Shown piece after piece: positions 1 through 9,072 of a DNA stretch of 64,000 nucleotides. The number at the start of each line of letters is the position of its first letter. The first letter of the stretch is position 1. The position numbers were made by a program, and so were the translations under genes. The DNA is from Bacteriovoracaceae bacterium UBA6200 (GTDB lineage Bacteria; Bdellovibrionota; Bacteriovoracia; Bacteriovoracales; Bacteriovoracaceae), in assembly GCA_002422605.1 (NCBI GenBank), contig DISW01000006.1:68665-132664 (forward strand), read 5' to 3'. Under the pieces are notes generated by a model. The model did not search any database, was not told the origin of the DNA, and saw only the letters and a list, made by a program, of their open reading frames with translations.

Positions 1-371
1 TCATTCAGGCATAACTCTTGTCGGGCCCTGCGAGCCTTGGCCTCGAAATTTCCAGAACTACTCCTAAGCCCTTCAGCATGGAGAACTGTAAGAGTGATTT
101 TGTGGTCACGACAAAGTTTCTTTACAACTTCCAGATCCAAATCCTGTCCTGGCCGCGTGTGATGGTGGATAAATATGGCACGAACTGGACCAAGTACCCC
201 TTGCCGATGGAGTTCGATAGCAGACCATAATAACGACATGGAATCTATTCCGCCGGAGACGGCCACTGCATGAGTTCTTTTTAATTCTATGCCAGAAGCG
301 ATATTTTCTAAAAATCGGGAAAGATGTTTAAAAAACAAGGTTCTGTAGGCCTTCGGATTTAAATTATTCAT
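1..371 (-). CDS. tilS: tRNA(Ile)-lysidine synthetase, N-terminal part (cut by window edge)
   Basis: Reading the minus strand from an ATG at 371 gives 123 codons that remain open to the window edge. The PP-loop motif AVSGGIDSM near residues 32-40 is followed by an FIHHHTRPGQDLD segment and FEAKARRARQEL, which is the order seen in TilS N-termini. TilS adenylates C34 of the CAU-anticodon tRNA-Ile and attaches lysine, so that the tRNA reads AUA instead of AUG. It acts in the cytoplasm on tRNA. The C-terminal substrate-binding domains lie outside the window. Upstream, and divergent, is a tRNA gene with a CAT anticodon, the class of tRNA that TilS must discriminate. Family assignment is firm; the exact start is likely but has only a weak Shine-Dalgarno. 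Confidence 0.88.
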   Translation of the reverse strand, partial: MNNLNPKAYRTLFFKHLSRFLENIASGIELKRTHAVAVSGGIDSMSLLWSAIELHRQGVLGPVRAIFIHHHTRPGQDLDLEVVKKLCRDHKITLTVLHAEGLRSSSGNFEAKARRARQELCLN

Positions 372-402
372 GATAAAACACACCTAAATAGGGGAAATAA
401 TA

Positions 403-431
403 TTGACGTATTGTGCACCCTTATTTAAGAT
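403..431 (+). promoter_or_regulatory. Sigma-70-type promoter of the CAT-anticodon tRNA
   Basis: TTGACG at 403-408 is followed, after exactly 17 bases, by TAAGAT at 426-431. The tRNA begins about 20 bases downstream, so transcription would start near 438. Box quality and spacing are seen directly; activity is inferred. Confidence 0.6.
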
Positions 432-451
432 GACACTACTTTTTTCTGTGA

Positions 452-528
452 GGCGACGTAGCTCAGTTGGTGAGAGCACAGCATTCATAACGCTGGGGTC
501 GGCAGTTCAACTCTGCCCGTCGCTACCA
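452..528 (+). tRNA. tRNA-Met (anticodon CAT), probably elongator
   Basis: A full 77-nt cloverleaf can be folded by hand: acceptor arms GGCGACG and CGTCGCT, D stem GCTC/GAGC with a GG-containing loop, anticodon CAT in a TTCATAA loop, T arm GGCAG-TTCAACT-CTGCC, discriminator A and an encoded CCA. G1 faces T72 (wobble) and A31 faces C39 in the anticodon stem, two unusual pairs. It lacks the GGG/CCC anticodon-stem pairs of initiator tRNA. CAT is also the genomic anticodon of the lysidine-modified tRNA-Ile, and the neighbouring tilS makes that alternative worth testing, but the acceptor stem resembles elongator tRNA-Met. Confidence 0.9.
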
Positions 529-623
529 TTCTTTTTATCCCTGAAATTTCCTTTTATTACTTATGGTTGACACTGGTCATCCTAAAACTTACCTTCTTCT
601 CTATGATTTCTGGAGGTAGCTTT

Positions 624-1298
624 ATGGTCAAGGTACTGATCGTAGAAGATGAAAAAAAAGTAGCAGCTCTCATTCAACAAGGACTGGTTGAGGCCGGTTA
701 CGAAGTTGAAACGGCTGACTCGCCTGGAGTTGCCAGGACAATATTACAAGAAAAACCTTTCGACCTTATCATCCTGGATGTGATGCTGCCGGAAATGAGC
801 GGTTTGGATTTCGCTAAAGAACTGCGAGCACAGAATAATGACTGCTACATTCTTATGTTAACAGCATTAGGAACCACGAAAGACAAAATCATGGGTCTTG
901 ATTCCGGCGCGGATGATTATTTGGTAAAGCCTTTTGAGTTTGAAGAGCTTGAAGCTCGTGTGCGTGCTCTGATTAGAAGAAAACATGATGACAAAATACA
1001 GCTTAGAAATGGGGATCTTTCAATGGATCTTATCGCTCGAAATGTCTGCCGCCATGGGGTGAAGATAGAACTTACCACCAAGGAATTTACCCTTCTGGAA
1101 TTCCTTATGAGAAATCTTAATAAAGTTGTAGACCGGAATTCCATTGCTAAACAAGTGTGGGGCACGGATTTTGATCCTGAGTCTAATGTTATTGATGTTT
1201 ATATTAATCATCTGAGAAAAAAAATCGACTCTCCTTTTCCCAATAAGATTTTAAAGACTGTTGTGGGTCAAGGATATGTCCTTAACAAAATTGAATAG
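624..1298 (+). CDS. OmpR/PhoB-family response regulator
   Basis: The start at 624 is preceded by GGAGG at 612-616, so it is preferred to an upstream in-frame codon at 567. The 224-residue product has an N-terminal receiver domain (acidic pocket E8/D9, phospho-acceptor D52 in LIILDVMLPEMSG, conserved K in LVKPFEFEEL) and a C-terminal winged-helix DNA-binding domain with TTKEFTLLEFL and VDVYINHLRKKI-type recognition sequence. It is a cytoplasmic transcription factor activated by phosphorylation. It overlaps the downstream sensor kinase gene by 23 bases, which identifies the cognate pair. The arrangement resembles CusR/CusS-type metal or envelope-stress systems, but the stimulus cannot be read from sequence. 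Confidence 0.93.
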   Translation: MVKVLIVEDEKKVAALIQQGLVEAGYEVETADSPGVARTILQEKPFDLIILDVMLPEMSGLDFAKELRAQNNDCYILMLTALGTTKDKIMGLDSGADDYLVKPFEFEELEARVRALIRRKHDDKIQLRNGDLSMDLIARNVCRHGVKIELTTKEFTLLEFLMRNLNKVVDRNSIAKQVWGTDFDPESNVIDVYINHLRKKIDSPFPNKILKTVVGQGYVLNKIE

Positions 1299-2715
1299 CT
1301 CTTTCCGAGGAATACGGTTCAGACTGACCATAATCTATTCAACCCTCTTCGGGTTGTTTATTTGTGTCTTTGCCTACATTCTCTCCAACCAATACTTTGA
1401 TTCAGGCAGAGAAGACTTTGATTCAGGCCTTCTCAATTACGCTATCGATTTATCTGAATACTTGCATTTTACTGAAGGGACAGAATTTAAGATCCATTTT
1501 AACCTCCCGGAAAGTGAAGTCAAAAAAGCATTCCCTTTCATTCTTACCAATACTTTTTTTAATGTTCGTTCCTACGATGGAGAAATTCTAAGTCATGGTA
1601 AGTTAACGCCATCTGATTTGGATATTCCCTTCAATAAAGAACTCCTTTCTTTTGAAGATTACACCCATAATTTCATCACCTTTAATTTTCAAGGCGAAGA
1701 CTTCAGGGCCGTAAACGTTAAAATTTCCGATGATACCGGAAGCCATATGATTCTCCAGGTGGCAACTTCTCTGGCATCTCTTTCTCAAAGAGAAAGAGAG
1801 CATCTAACCATTACTTCATCTGTAGTTGTCATCCTGATTCTTTTCTCAAGTTTTATCTCTTACCTGGTGGCGGGAAATGCTCTGGCCCCGATTAAAGTTT
1901 TAACAGATACCGCGAATATGATTGCTGCTTCAAATCTCTCACTTCGAGTCCCAATCACTAAGACTGGAGATGAGATTGAAGAGTTAAGTAAGACCTTAAA
2001 TACCCTCTTAGACCGGTTGGAAACCTCCTTCAAGGCCCAGGAACATTTTGTGTCTAATACCAGCCATCAAATCAATACTCCCCTGGCCATCATGAAAGGT
2101 GAACTGGCCGTTCTTGAATCCAAAGAGCGGACTCTCCAGGAACATCAACGATTTCATAAATCATTACGGGAAGAACTCGAACGCCTCATAGATCTGGTAA
2201 AAAATATGCTTCTCGTTTCCAGAGTTGAATCCGGGCTTGATAGTTTTGTCTTTCATCCAGTTCGCCTCGATGACCTCCTTTTAGGCACATCCTCTCGTCT
2301 GAATCTCAAAGCAAAAGAAAAACGAATTTTGGTTCGCTTTAATATTGAAGAGGATCTAGATCTGGAAGTTAAAGGAGAAAGGCAGCTCTTAGAAGCTCTG
2401 TTTGAGAATATTCTGGATAACGCCATTAAATATTCGCCTGAAGACAGCACCATTCAACTGAACATCAAAAATGTGAATTCTCAAATCGAAGTTTGGATTG
2501 AAGATGAAGGCCCGGGAATTGATTCAGAAGACCTCCACCAAATCATGAATAAGAGGTTCCATAGGGCCCGATCTCATATAGGACACGGAACAGGAATTGG
2601 CCTGCCTATTGCTCAGAAAATTGCCCATTTCCATAATGCCGAAATCGACTATCAAAGGAAGAGACCTAAAGGGAGTCTCTTTATTATTCGCTTCAAAAAA
2701 GAGACACTGCAATAG
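1276..2715 (+). CDS. Membrane sensor histidine kinase
   Basis: This partner of the preceding regulator has a membrane segment around residues 18-38, a periplasmic region of roughly 140 residues, a second membrane segment near 180-205, a HAMP linker, and a HisKA domain with phospho-accepting H264 in NTSHQINTPL. An HATPase domain follows, with an N box (ENILDNAIKYSPED), G1 (DEGPGI) and G2 (GHGTGIGLPIAQ). The ATG at 1276 overlaps the regulator's end and has an AAGGA very close to it; translational coupling is likely. The periplasmic domain has no motif I recognise, so the signal is unknown. The phospho-site has SHQINTPL in place of the commoner SHELRTPL. Confidence 0.9.
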   Translation: MSLTKLNSSFRGIRFRLTIIYSTLFGLFICVFAYILSNQYFDSGREDFDSGLLNYAIDLSEYLHFTEGTEFKIHFNLPESEVKKAFPFILTNTFFNVRSYDGEILSHGKLTPSDLDIPFNKELLSFEDYTHNFITFNFQGEDFRAVNVKISDDTGSHMILQVATSLASLSQREREHLTITSSVVVILILFSSFISYLVAGNALAPIKVLTDTANMIAASNLSLRVPITKTGDEIEELSKTLNTLLDRLETSFKAQEHFVSNTSHQINTPLAIMKGELAVLESKERTLQEHQRFHKSLREELERLIDLVKNMLLVSRVESGLDSFVFHPVRLDDLLLGTSSRLNLKAKEKRILVRFNIEEDLDLEVKGERQLLEALFENILDNAIKYSPEDSTIQLNIKNVNSQIEVWIEDEGPGIDSEDLHQIMNKRFHRARSHIGHGTGIGLPIAQKIAHFHNAEIDYQRKRPKGSLFIIRFKKETLQ

Positions 2716-3042
2716 GTCCGTCTTGCAAAAACTTACATTTTCTTTCATTAAGCTCTCGCTAAACAAAAAGTTCAATGATATAGACCACTTGCTTCCTGTA
2801 CCAAATTGCCCAAACTTTAGACAGATGTCCTCAGTATAAGCAACCAGCTAAGGATAAGATCTCGATTTGATAAGACATTATCCTTGTCACTAAATTTGCA
2901 TGAAGCCTCTGCGTGTTGAGGGAATCAAAAGACAATGTGTGTAGTTTTTACAGTAGAAACGAGTAATTACTGCACCGTATCAGGTTCTCCTATACACTTC
3001 ACTAAAAACTGGAAAACTTTTGGACATTTTTGAGAGGTCGTT
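2716..3042. other. Intergenic region with inverted repeat, leader of the ATP-grasp operon
   Basis: No credible gene is seen here. The arms AAGGATAA (2850-2857) and TTATCCTT (2878-2885) form a perfect 8-bp inverted repeat with a 20-base spacer. There is no T tract, so it is more likely a protein-binding site or leader structure than a terminator. A GAGAGG ribosome binding site at 3032-3037 serves the GTG start at 3043. Confidence 0.4.
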
Positions 3043-6000
3043 GTGATTAAAGTGAAAAATTCTCGGCGCAAACTTCAACCCTATAACCCTAACCAGGGCT
3101 TTATCGGAAGCGTGAAGGTGGATGTTTCGAACTACATTTTTTCTTCGCGAAGAAAGAGGGCGCCTTACAACCATTCAAAAGCATTAGTGAAAAACCTTCT
3201 TTCACGAGAAGTATCGGTTCACTTAAAAGAATCGAGAAACTTAACGAAGTTTATCCGTAAAAGGGATTTAACTTTTCAAAAGTCAGATGCGAACGGAAAC
3301 TACAAAATTTTTACCGTTCCATGTACAACTACAATTGTTCCTCTTCAGAAATCTGTGTTCAACACAATTGAAAAGGCAGCACAATCCCTCATTGTCTCTC
3401 TTCGTTGTGTTATCCAGGATATCTACGGGGCCAGATCGATTAAAGACTCTCCCTTTGTAAAATCTCTTCCTGTCGAGATTAGAAATATTTTTATTGATGC
3501 GATTATGGAGTCCCCGAACTACTTCCCGCAACTTCATCATCCGAATATGAAGAAGTATCCATTCTTCGATAACGTCGGCCTGGATCTGGTTTTGATTGAA
3601 GACTATCTTGAACAATCAAAAAACTTTGAACAGATTCTTAAATCGAAAAGAACCTCCAAGCTTCCTGAGCTTCCTTTCAGAATCTTAGAACTTAATGCTG
3701 GAGCTCCTTCTGGTGCTTCAAACAATATGAACGTTCTTGAAGGTCACTACGAGCAAAATCCTGAAGTCTTAGATTCTATGGGCAAACTTATGCCAAATGA
3801 TCACTTCCAGGTTTTGGCCGAAACATACAAGTCCCTGGGTGAAGACTGGACCGGGGTAAAAGATGGTATTCAAGTCATTCTTCCTCCAGGAGGAATGAAT
3901 GGTGCAGCTCCAGAGATTCATAACCTTGCCGCTTACTCTGGTCTTGTTTATGCCGATCCTGTCCAATTGTTCCAGGATGAGAAAGGTTACATCAGACTCC
4001 GTACAATCAATGGGTCAAACCCGATTGTTACAGCGATCTATTCGCGTATTAATGCTGATTCAGCTCTCTTTGACATTGATAAAAACATTATCCTAAAAGA
4101 TCCTGATACTAACGAGCCTATCTATCTTCGAGACTCTTTAAAACTGGGAGAAGATGGTGAAGCTCCTCTGGTCCTTGATGTGAATGGAAATCCGATTCCC
4201 CTTCAATCAGACTATTCGGTTCCGGGACTTCTGGAAGCTATTTTAAATCACCGAATCTATATGGGTGGTTTGAACCGTATTCTTGATAATAAAATCATTC
4301 TAGCTGCTCTTACCACATATGCTCCGAAGTTCTTCGCTTCGAAGTTGAAAGAACTTGGTATCAGTGCAAACGGACCTAAGATCACCCCTCCTGAAACTCT
4401 TCCTCCAAAAATAGAGTCTGTGAAGATTATCGAAAAGGACATGGACGAATGGGTTATTAAGGCACCTAATCTTTCTGGTGGTTCAGGGATCTACATCATG
4501 AAAACTCTTTCTGACGAAACCAGAAAAGAAGTCATGGATATGATTAGAGAAAACCCTTCTCACTATGCTTATCAAAAACTTGTAAAAATCGCTCGTATTC
4601 CGGTGGCGATGAAAGATAAAGGCGGAACTCGATTTGCAAACCTCGCAGCTGATATTCGTCTTTGGGTTTTCTATGGTGGAGGTGCTAAGGCCTTACCTAA
4701 AATGACTCATAATGCTCTTGTGAGATATGCTCCGGAAGAAAAAGGTCCAATGAGCTCAATCGTTAATACTTCCAAGGGTGGCGGTTATGCTCCGTTCGTG
4801 GTGATTGATGATGTTGGCACTCCTGATTCCGTGACAGCTTCTGAGTTTATTAGGACAAAAAACCCTGTTCCTCTTCAAACTCATTTGCCTATGTTTGTTG
4901 CGGCCCAATTGATTCAGGTTTCACGTCTTACAACAGAAATCTACAATCACTTAAAGAATGACCAGGCCGATAGCTATACTCTTTTAGGTCTGGCCCTCTC
5001 TCTTAAAACTCAATGCCGTGAAGTTCTCTCTTTCATGAATCCAAGAGCAATTGAGCCGATTTATAAAATTATCGATGTTCTGGATGCGAAGCAGGCCAAT
5101 CTCGCTACTTCGAAGTATTTTGATACGATCAATACTAACCAGATCAATCTCGTTACAACTCTTCAGAAACTTGAAAGTAAGAATAAACTTCCTAAGAGTT
5201 TCCGGGACCAGCTGGATGTGCTCCTGGTCCTTGATCAGGATATTGTTTACCAAAATTATACAGAAGAGCATCGTAAGCATGACCGTAAGATCCTAAAGGA
5301 TCTGAGAGCGATGCTTAAAGAGAAGGCCGGAACAAATAAACTCCTGGCAAAAGATTTCAATCAAGTGATCTCTCTTTTGAAAGAGAGTATCGAAGCTGAA
5401 TTTCCACGTGAGAAGATCACAGGAAAAACGGCTTCAAATCTCATGAAGCTCATTGAAGCCTTCATGGATATGGTAAAGGACCGTCTTCAGAATTCAGAAA
5501 AAGCAATTGAGTTTGCAAAACTTTTCTCCGTGGAAACAGTTCATCCTGAATTGAAATTTGAAACCTTTGGTCTCTCGGAAGCAAGCTTTAATAAAAAGAG
5601 CGCTTTTCTGACAGCTTCTCAAAAAGAATTTGCTACAGGTGAACTATTAACGGAATCAGATTATATTCCGGAAAATATCAAAGAGGCCCGTGCTGCCTGG
5701 ATGAAGATCTATACGGAAGCGAAGAAATTGTCTGCCGAGAAGCGTATTCAGTTCATCGCTCTAAAACGTGAACAACACTTCAAGCAGTTTCCTTTCTTAC
5801 AACGCATGACTGATATCATGCACTCTAAGCGTGTGGATGTGAAAGAACTTATCGAGCTTATGCAGGTTATGCCATATGCGAAGTATAACTTAGAGCAATT
5901 TGCCAAGAAACAAGGATTGCCTCTCGAGCAAATTTTCTCTAAAGAACTTACTCCAAATAAGATTTCTATCCTGGGTGGAAAGAAAATTCTGGAAAATCAC

Positions 6001-6810
6001 CTCTCGGCCCGCGAGGATGCCGGTGAATGTTTTGCTAAAAAACGTAAGTCCCATGGTTTATTCTCAGATTCAGATATCTTTATCTGGATCCGTAAAGAAT
6101 TAGACCCTCTTACTCAAATCTATACTGCCGGTCACGAAGTGATTCACTATCACCAGATCGAAGAGACAACTAAGATGGAAGCGAAGGCCCTTTCAGATGG
6201 CGCCATTGCTCAGGCCTACTTCCTGAATTTCTACGGAAACTTCCTGGGAGTTTCAGCGGCTTCTCTTGAAGGTCTCTCTGTTGACATCTCGGTTGAGCGT
6301 CAGCCGCTTTATGGACTTGCTGACCGTATTGTTCCTTATTTCTTCAGTAAGCTTATTACAGAAATCAGAGACGGAATTAATGCTAGCCGCGAATGCTATG
6401 ATGAAGTCTTGAATAAATACGGCTCTCTTTTTGGCTATATGATGCCTAACTCTAATCAAGTTAAGGTCAAGGCTTTGCAAGAAATTCTACCGGCCCTCGA
6501 AAATGCTAAAAACATCCTCTTCGCTAAAGAATTAGGACTTGAGATTAGCTGGGATGAGATTCGTTCTGCCCTCCCATCGGCCAATGATCAGCAAATCAAA
6601 CTTCACGCTGCTAAAATTTTAAGAGCTGTGAAGAAAGCAAAACCTGATTATGAAGCTTTAACGGCAATCGGAAATCATCAGTTTTATGGAGTCAGTTTTG
6701 CTCGTAAGCTTGATCTTTCAAGAACCATTACACTGCGTCCGATCCTGAGCACCATCTCACTCGGAAACAGCTACAACCAAACCCAACAGCAACAACAACA
6801 ACAACAATAA
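3043..6810 (+). CDS. Giant circularly permuted ATP-grasp protein with C-terminal HExxH metalloprotease-like region
   Basis: The gene encodes 1255 residues from a GTG start with GAGAGG five bases upstream. The N-terminal half matches circularly permuted ATP-grasp enzymes (DUF404/DUF407-like): an acidic/Asn metal-binding segment LELNAGAPSGASNN near 214-227, a nucleotide-binding strand VIKAPNLSGGSGIYI near 472-486, then IRLWVF and a GGG-rich segment near 590. Such enzymes usually form peptide-like bonds using ATP and are normally about 450-500 residues. The long C-terminal extension is helical and contains GHEVIHYHQIEE with H1031, E1032 and H1035, a zinc-peptidase signature. The protein ends in eight glutamines coded by CAG and CAA. 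No signal peptide is seen. It starts a tight operon with a membrane protein and an outer-membrane barrel, suggesting an envelope-related peptide or cell-wall modification. The product is unknown. Confidence 0.7.
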   Translation: MIKVKNSRRKLQPYNPNQGFIGSVKVDVSNYIFSSRRKRAPYNHSKALVKNLLSREVSVHLKESRNLTKFIRKRDLTFQKSDANGNYKIFTVPCTTTIVPLQKSVFNTIEKAAQSLIVSLRCVIQDIYGARSIKDSPFVKSLPVEIRNIFIDAIMESPNYFPQLHHPNMKKYPFFDNVGLDLVLIEDYLEQSKNFEQILKSKRTSKLPELPFRILELNAGAPSGASNNMNVLEGHYEQNPEVLDSMGKLMPNDHFQVLAETYKSLGEDWTGVKDGIQVILPPGGMNGAAPEIHNLAAYSGLVYADPVQLFQDEKGYIRLRTINGSNPIVTAIYSRINADSALFDIDKNIILKDPDTNEPIYLRDSLKLGEDGEAPLVLDVNGNPIPLQSDYSVPGLLEAILNHRIYMGGLNRILDNKIILAALTTYAPKFFASKLKELGISANGPKITPPETLPPKIESVKIIEKDMDEWVIKAPNLSGGSGIYIMKTLSDETRKEVMDMIRENPSHYAYQKLVKIARIPVAMKDKGGTRFANLAADIRLWVFYGGGAKALPKMTHNALVRYAPEEKGPMSSIVNTSKGGGYAPFVVIDDVGTPDSVTASEFIRTKNPVPLQTHLPMFVAAQLIQVSRLTTEIYNHLKNDQADSYTLLGLALSLKTQCREVLSFMNPRAIEPIYKIIDVLDAKQANLATSKYFDTINTNQINLVTTLQKLESKNKLPKSFRDQLDVLLVLDQDIVYQNYTEEHRKHDRKILKDLRAMLKEKAGTNKLLAKDFNQVISLLKESIEAEFPREKITGKTASNLMKLIEAFMDMVKDRLQNSEKAIEFAKLFSVETVHPELKFETFGLSEASFNKKSAFLTASQKEFATGELLTESDYIPENIKEARAAWMKIYTEAKKLSAEKRIQFIALKREQHFKQFPFLQRMTDIMHSKRVDVKELIELMQVMPYAKYNLEQFAKKQGLPLEQIFSKELTPNKISILGGKKILENHLSAREDAGECFAKKRKSHGLFSDSDIFIWIRKELDPLTQIYTAGHEVIHYHQIEETTKMEAKALSDGAIAQAYFLNFYGNFLGVSAASLEGLSVDISVERQPLYGLADRIVPYFFSKLITEIRDGINASRECYDEVLNKYGSLFGYMMPNSNQVKVKALQEILPALENAKNILFAKELGLEISWDEIRSALPSANDQQIKLHAAKILRAVKKAKPDYEALTAIGNHQFYGVSFARKLDLSRTITLRPILSTISLGNSYNQTQQQQQQQQ

Positions 6811-6828
6811 GTTTGTTGAGGAATTGTA

Positions 6829-9072
6829 ATGAAACTTGATTTATTTACCGAAGATATTCCGCAAATTTTCGCCTTCCTGGAGACAATTCTCCAGGACGGT
6901 GGAAAAGCGAATTTTGAATTTCAGGGCGAATTACAAAGTATCCATAATAATAATGGAATGAGTGGTTTTGATTATCAAAACGAAGGTCTAACAGGCCAGG
7001 TTTTAATCGGACTCATTCTGGGCGGCACTGGTTATGCACTCAAGAGGGCCTATACCCTTGATGGCCAATATCACGAGCGCCACGATTACTACAATATTCA
7101 GGGTGACTTCACTTTTAGCTCTGACCGTGAAGCCTTAAAGTCTATCATTGTTGATTTCCATGAGATGGATTTAACTTGTCCGATTCTTAACCACTTCTAT
7201 AACTTCCTTTCTATGGAATACCAAAAGGCAAGCGAAGGAAAATCATCTACCAAGATGGTTCATTCTGTTGAGAGTTTACTGCGAAAACTTTATCTTTCAA
7301 AAAACGTTAACCTTGCCATTAAGTCAGGAACTTCTGATCCAGCGGTGACAAATTTTTACAATAAAATTCTTTCGACGGAGCTAGATCCGGTTTTAAGTTG
7401 GGAAGAACGCCAACTGGTTTTCACCAATTTCAAACAAGAGATGAAACTTGTCTTAAAAACTAAAATTCGTGCTCATAGGCTTTCAACGATTTTGTTTAAA
7501 CTCATGTTGATTCCAAAGAATACCGGAAATTTCCTGGCGCGTTTAATTGCTCGTCCTGTGAATAACTTTAAGGGACTGCTTTACCGCTATACTATTGGAA
7601 AAATCATCTGGTTCTTCCAGACGGTAAAAGATAATCTGGGATATTCCATTGCTTTGGCCGTTTATGGCCCTTTTACTTACTACTTCATTACTATGCCAAT
7701 GAATCCCCATGCCATGCAAGCTGTGGGTCACGTTCGCTCTGCTTACTTAAGTACTAAAGCAGAAGTAAGTAAAATTATAGACAGAAGCACTGTTGTGGTT
7801 AATGACCTAAGTTCAAAAGAGGCCATTGCCACGACGACCACTCCCAAAATTGAAACAGAAAAAACTGAAGTGATTCCTGTACAGTCAGATTCAGTCTCAA
7901 CTGCCCAAGCCGCACCTAAGGCCAATGAGGCGATCATGGCCAATATCATTGATCCTTCTTTGGTTACAACTGGCCCAGCGACTGCATACGAGATCAATTC
8001 AGGCCTTGGTCCGAAAGATAAAATTTCTCCTCGTCATTTGAATATGCTTCTTTCTACGGATTCAGAAAAAGTAAATAAAACTAACTGGTCAGAGAGGATG
8101 AGTAACTTCAAACAGCTTCAAATCGCATATGAAGAAAATATCGAATTTGCCTCCAGAATGGGCCGTTTGGAACAACTTGAAACACAATACAACTTCCCTA
8201 TGCAGGTTGAATCAACCTGGGAAGAGCTGGAACGTTATAATAATCTCATCTTTAAACTAAGAGCTGAGAACCCAAATCTTTCTGCCAAAATGAAGCAGTA
8301 CCTCTTTAACGAGACCAACCGTACTCAGCAATTGCAGCTTTATCTTTGGGACCGAATGGGTCGATTCATCCTCGATCAAATCTATGTGATGTTAGATCAG
8401 GACAAGGAGCAACAACGTAGTGACTATTATGTCGGCCGCTCGTTTGTCTTCATGGAAGAGATGACCAACATTCTTTCATGGCGCTATAAAGATCTTAAAA
8501 AGCCAGAAGGCTATGAAAAGATTCAAAAACTAGCTGAAGCCTATACAACGGCAAGAAAAGAGCATGGCACTGTGATGCAAAACCTCAAGGCCAACTCTAC
8601 TCTTTTTAAGCAAAAAGATATCTATGATACAAAAGAGTTCCGCGCTCACATGAAGCGTCAGTGGGAAATACTCTTCCTACAGAATGCTAAGGCCGAAGAA
8701 GCTTCTAATATGGGTCTTAACATGTACATCTGGTCAGTTCGTAACACTGTCTGGATTTTACAATCAATGTATTCTGCCAAACGTGAGGAACTGGCAATCC
8801 TTATCAAGCGTGATGTTTCAGGACAACTATTGACACCGGCCGAGATGCTAACTCGTTCTAAAGTTTCTATGTTGTACGAGACTCTTCTTCACAATCTCAC
8901 TCTCGAGTATGTGGGGATCAGGGAAGAGATTATGAACAGAATTGGAAAAGACATTGAGTCTGCCCAGAGAATGATCGTCATCAATAATCTGAAAGAGTTT
9001 TTAAGTGACCGCGACAAACTTGATAATTTAGGTATGGCGAACAATAAAACTACTGCCGGGACTAAAATATGA
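6829..9072 (+). CDS. Large protein with one central membrane region, partner of the ATP-grasp protein
   Basis: I do not recognise this 747-residue family. GAGGA lies before the ATG, and the gene begins 18 bases after the ATP-grasp gene ends. Residues 1-240 look soluble. A hydrophobic stretch around 250-290 (IIWFFQTVK, ALAVYGPFTYYFITMPM) is probably membrane-embedded. It is followed by a Thr/Glu/Ala-rich linker (about 330-370) and a long helical C-terminal region rich in Glu, Arg, Gln and Trp. Without an N-terminal signal peptide, the topology would place the two halves on opposite sides of the inner membrane, or make it a re-entrant anchor. The stop overlaps the start of the next gene by four bases, so the three genes are probably translated together. 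Confidence 0.75.
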   Translation: MKLDLFTEDIPQIFAFLETILQDGGKANFEFQGELQSIHNNNGMSGFDYQNEGLTGQVLIGLILGGTGYALKRAYTLDGQYHERHDYYNIQGDFTFSSDREALKSIIVDFHEMDLTCPILNHFYNFLSMEYQKASEGKSSTKMVHSVESLLRKLYLSKNVNLAIKSGTSDPAVTNFYNKILSTELDPVLSWEERQLVFTNFKQEMKLVLKTKIRAHRLSTILFKLMLIPKNTGNFLARLIARPVNNFKGLLYRYTIGKIIWFFQTVKDNLGYSIALAVYGPFTYYFITMPMNPHAMQAVGHVRSAYLSTKAEVSKIIDRSTVVVNDLSSKEAIATTTTPKIETEKTEVIPVQSDSVSTAQAAPKANEAIMANIIDPSLVTTGPATAYEINSGLGPKDKISPRHLNMLLSTDSEKVNKTNWSERMSNFKQLQIAYEENIEFASRMGRLEQLETQYNFPMQVESTWEELERYNNLIFKLRAENPNLSAKMKQYLFNETNRTQQLQLYLWDRMGRFILDQIYVMLDQDKEQQRSDYYVGRSFVFMEEMTNILSWRYKDLKKPEGYEKIQKLAEAYTTARKEHGTVMQNLKANSTLFKQKDIYDTKEFRAHMKRQWEILFLQNAKAEEASNMGLNMYIWSVRNTVWILQSMYSAKREELAILIKRDVSGQLLTPAEMLTRSKVSMLYETLLHNLTLEYVGIREEIMNRIGKDIESAQRMIVINNLKEFLSDRDKLDNLGMANNKTTAGTKI

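Noticed and set aside
18..230. Plus-strand open frame at the left edge
   Set aside because: It is antisense to tilS, which has PP-loop motifs on the other strand.
3283..3615. 110-codon minus-strand open frame
   Set aside because: Lies wholly inside the ATP-grasp gene and shows no ribosome site or recognisable domain.
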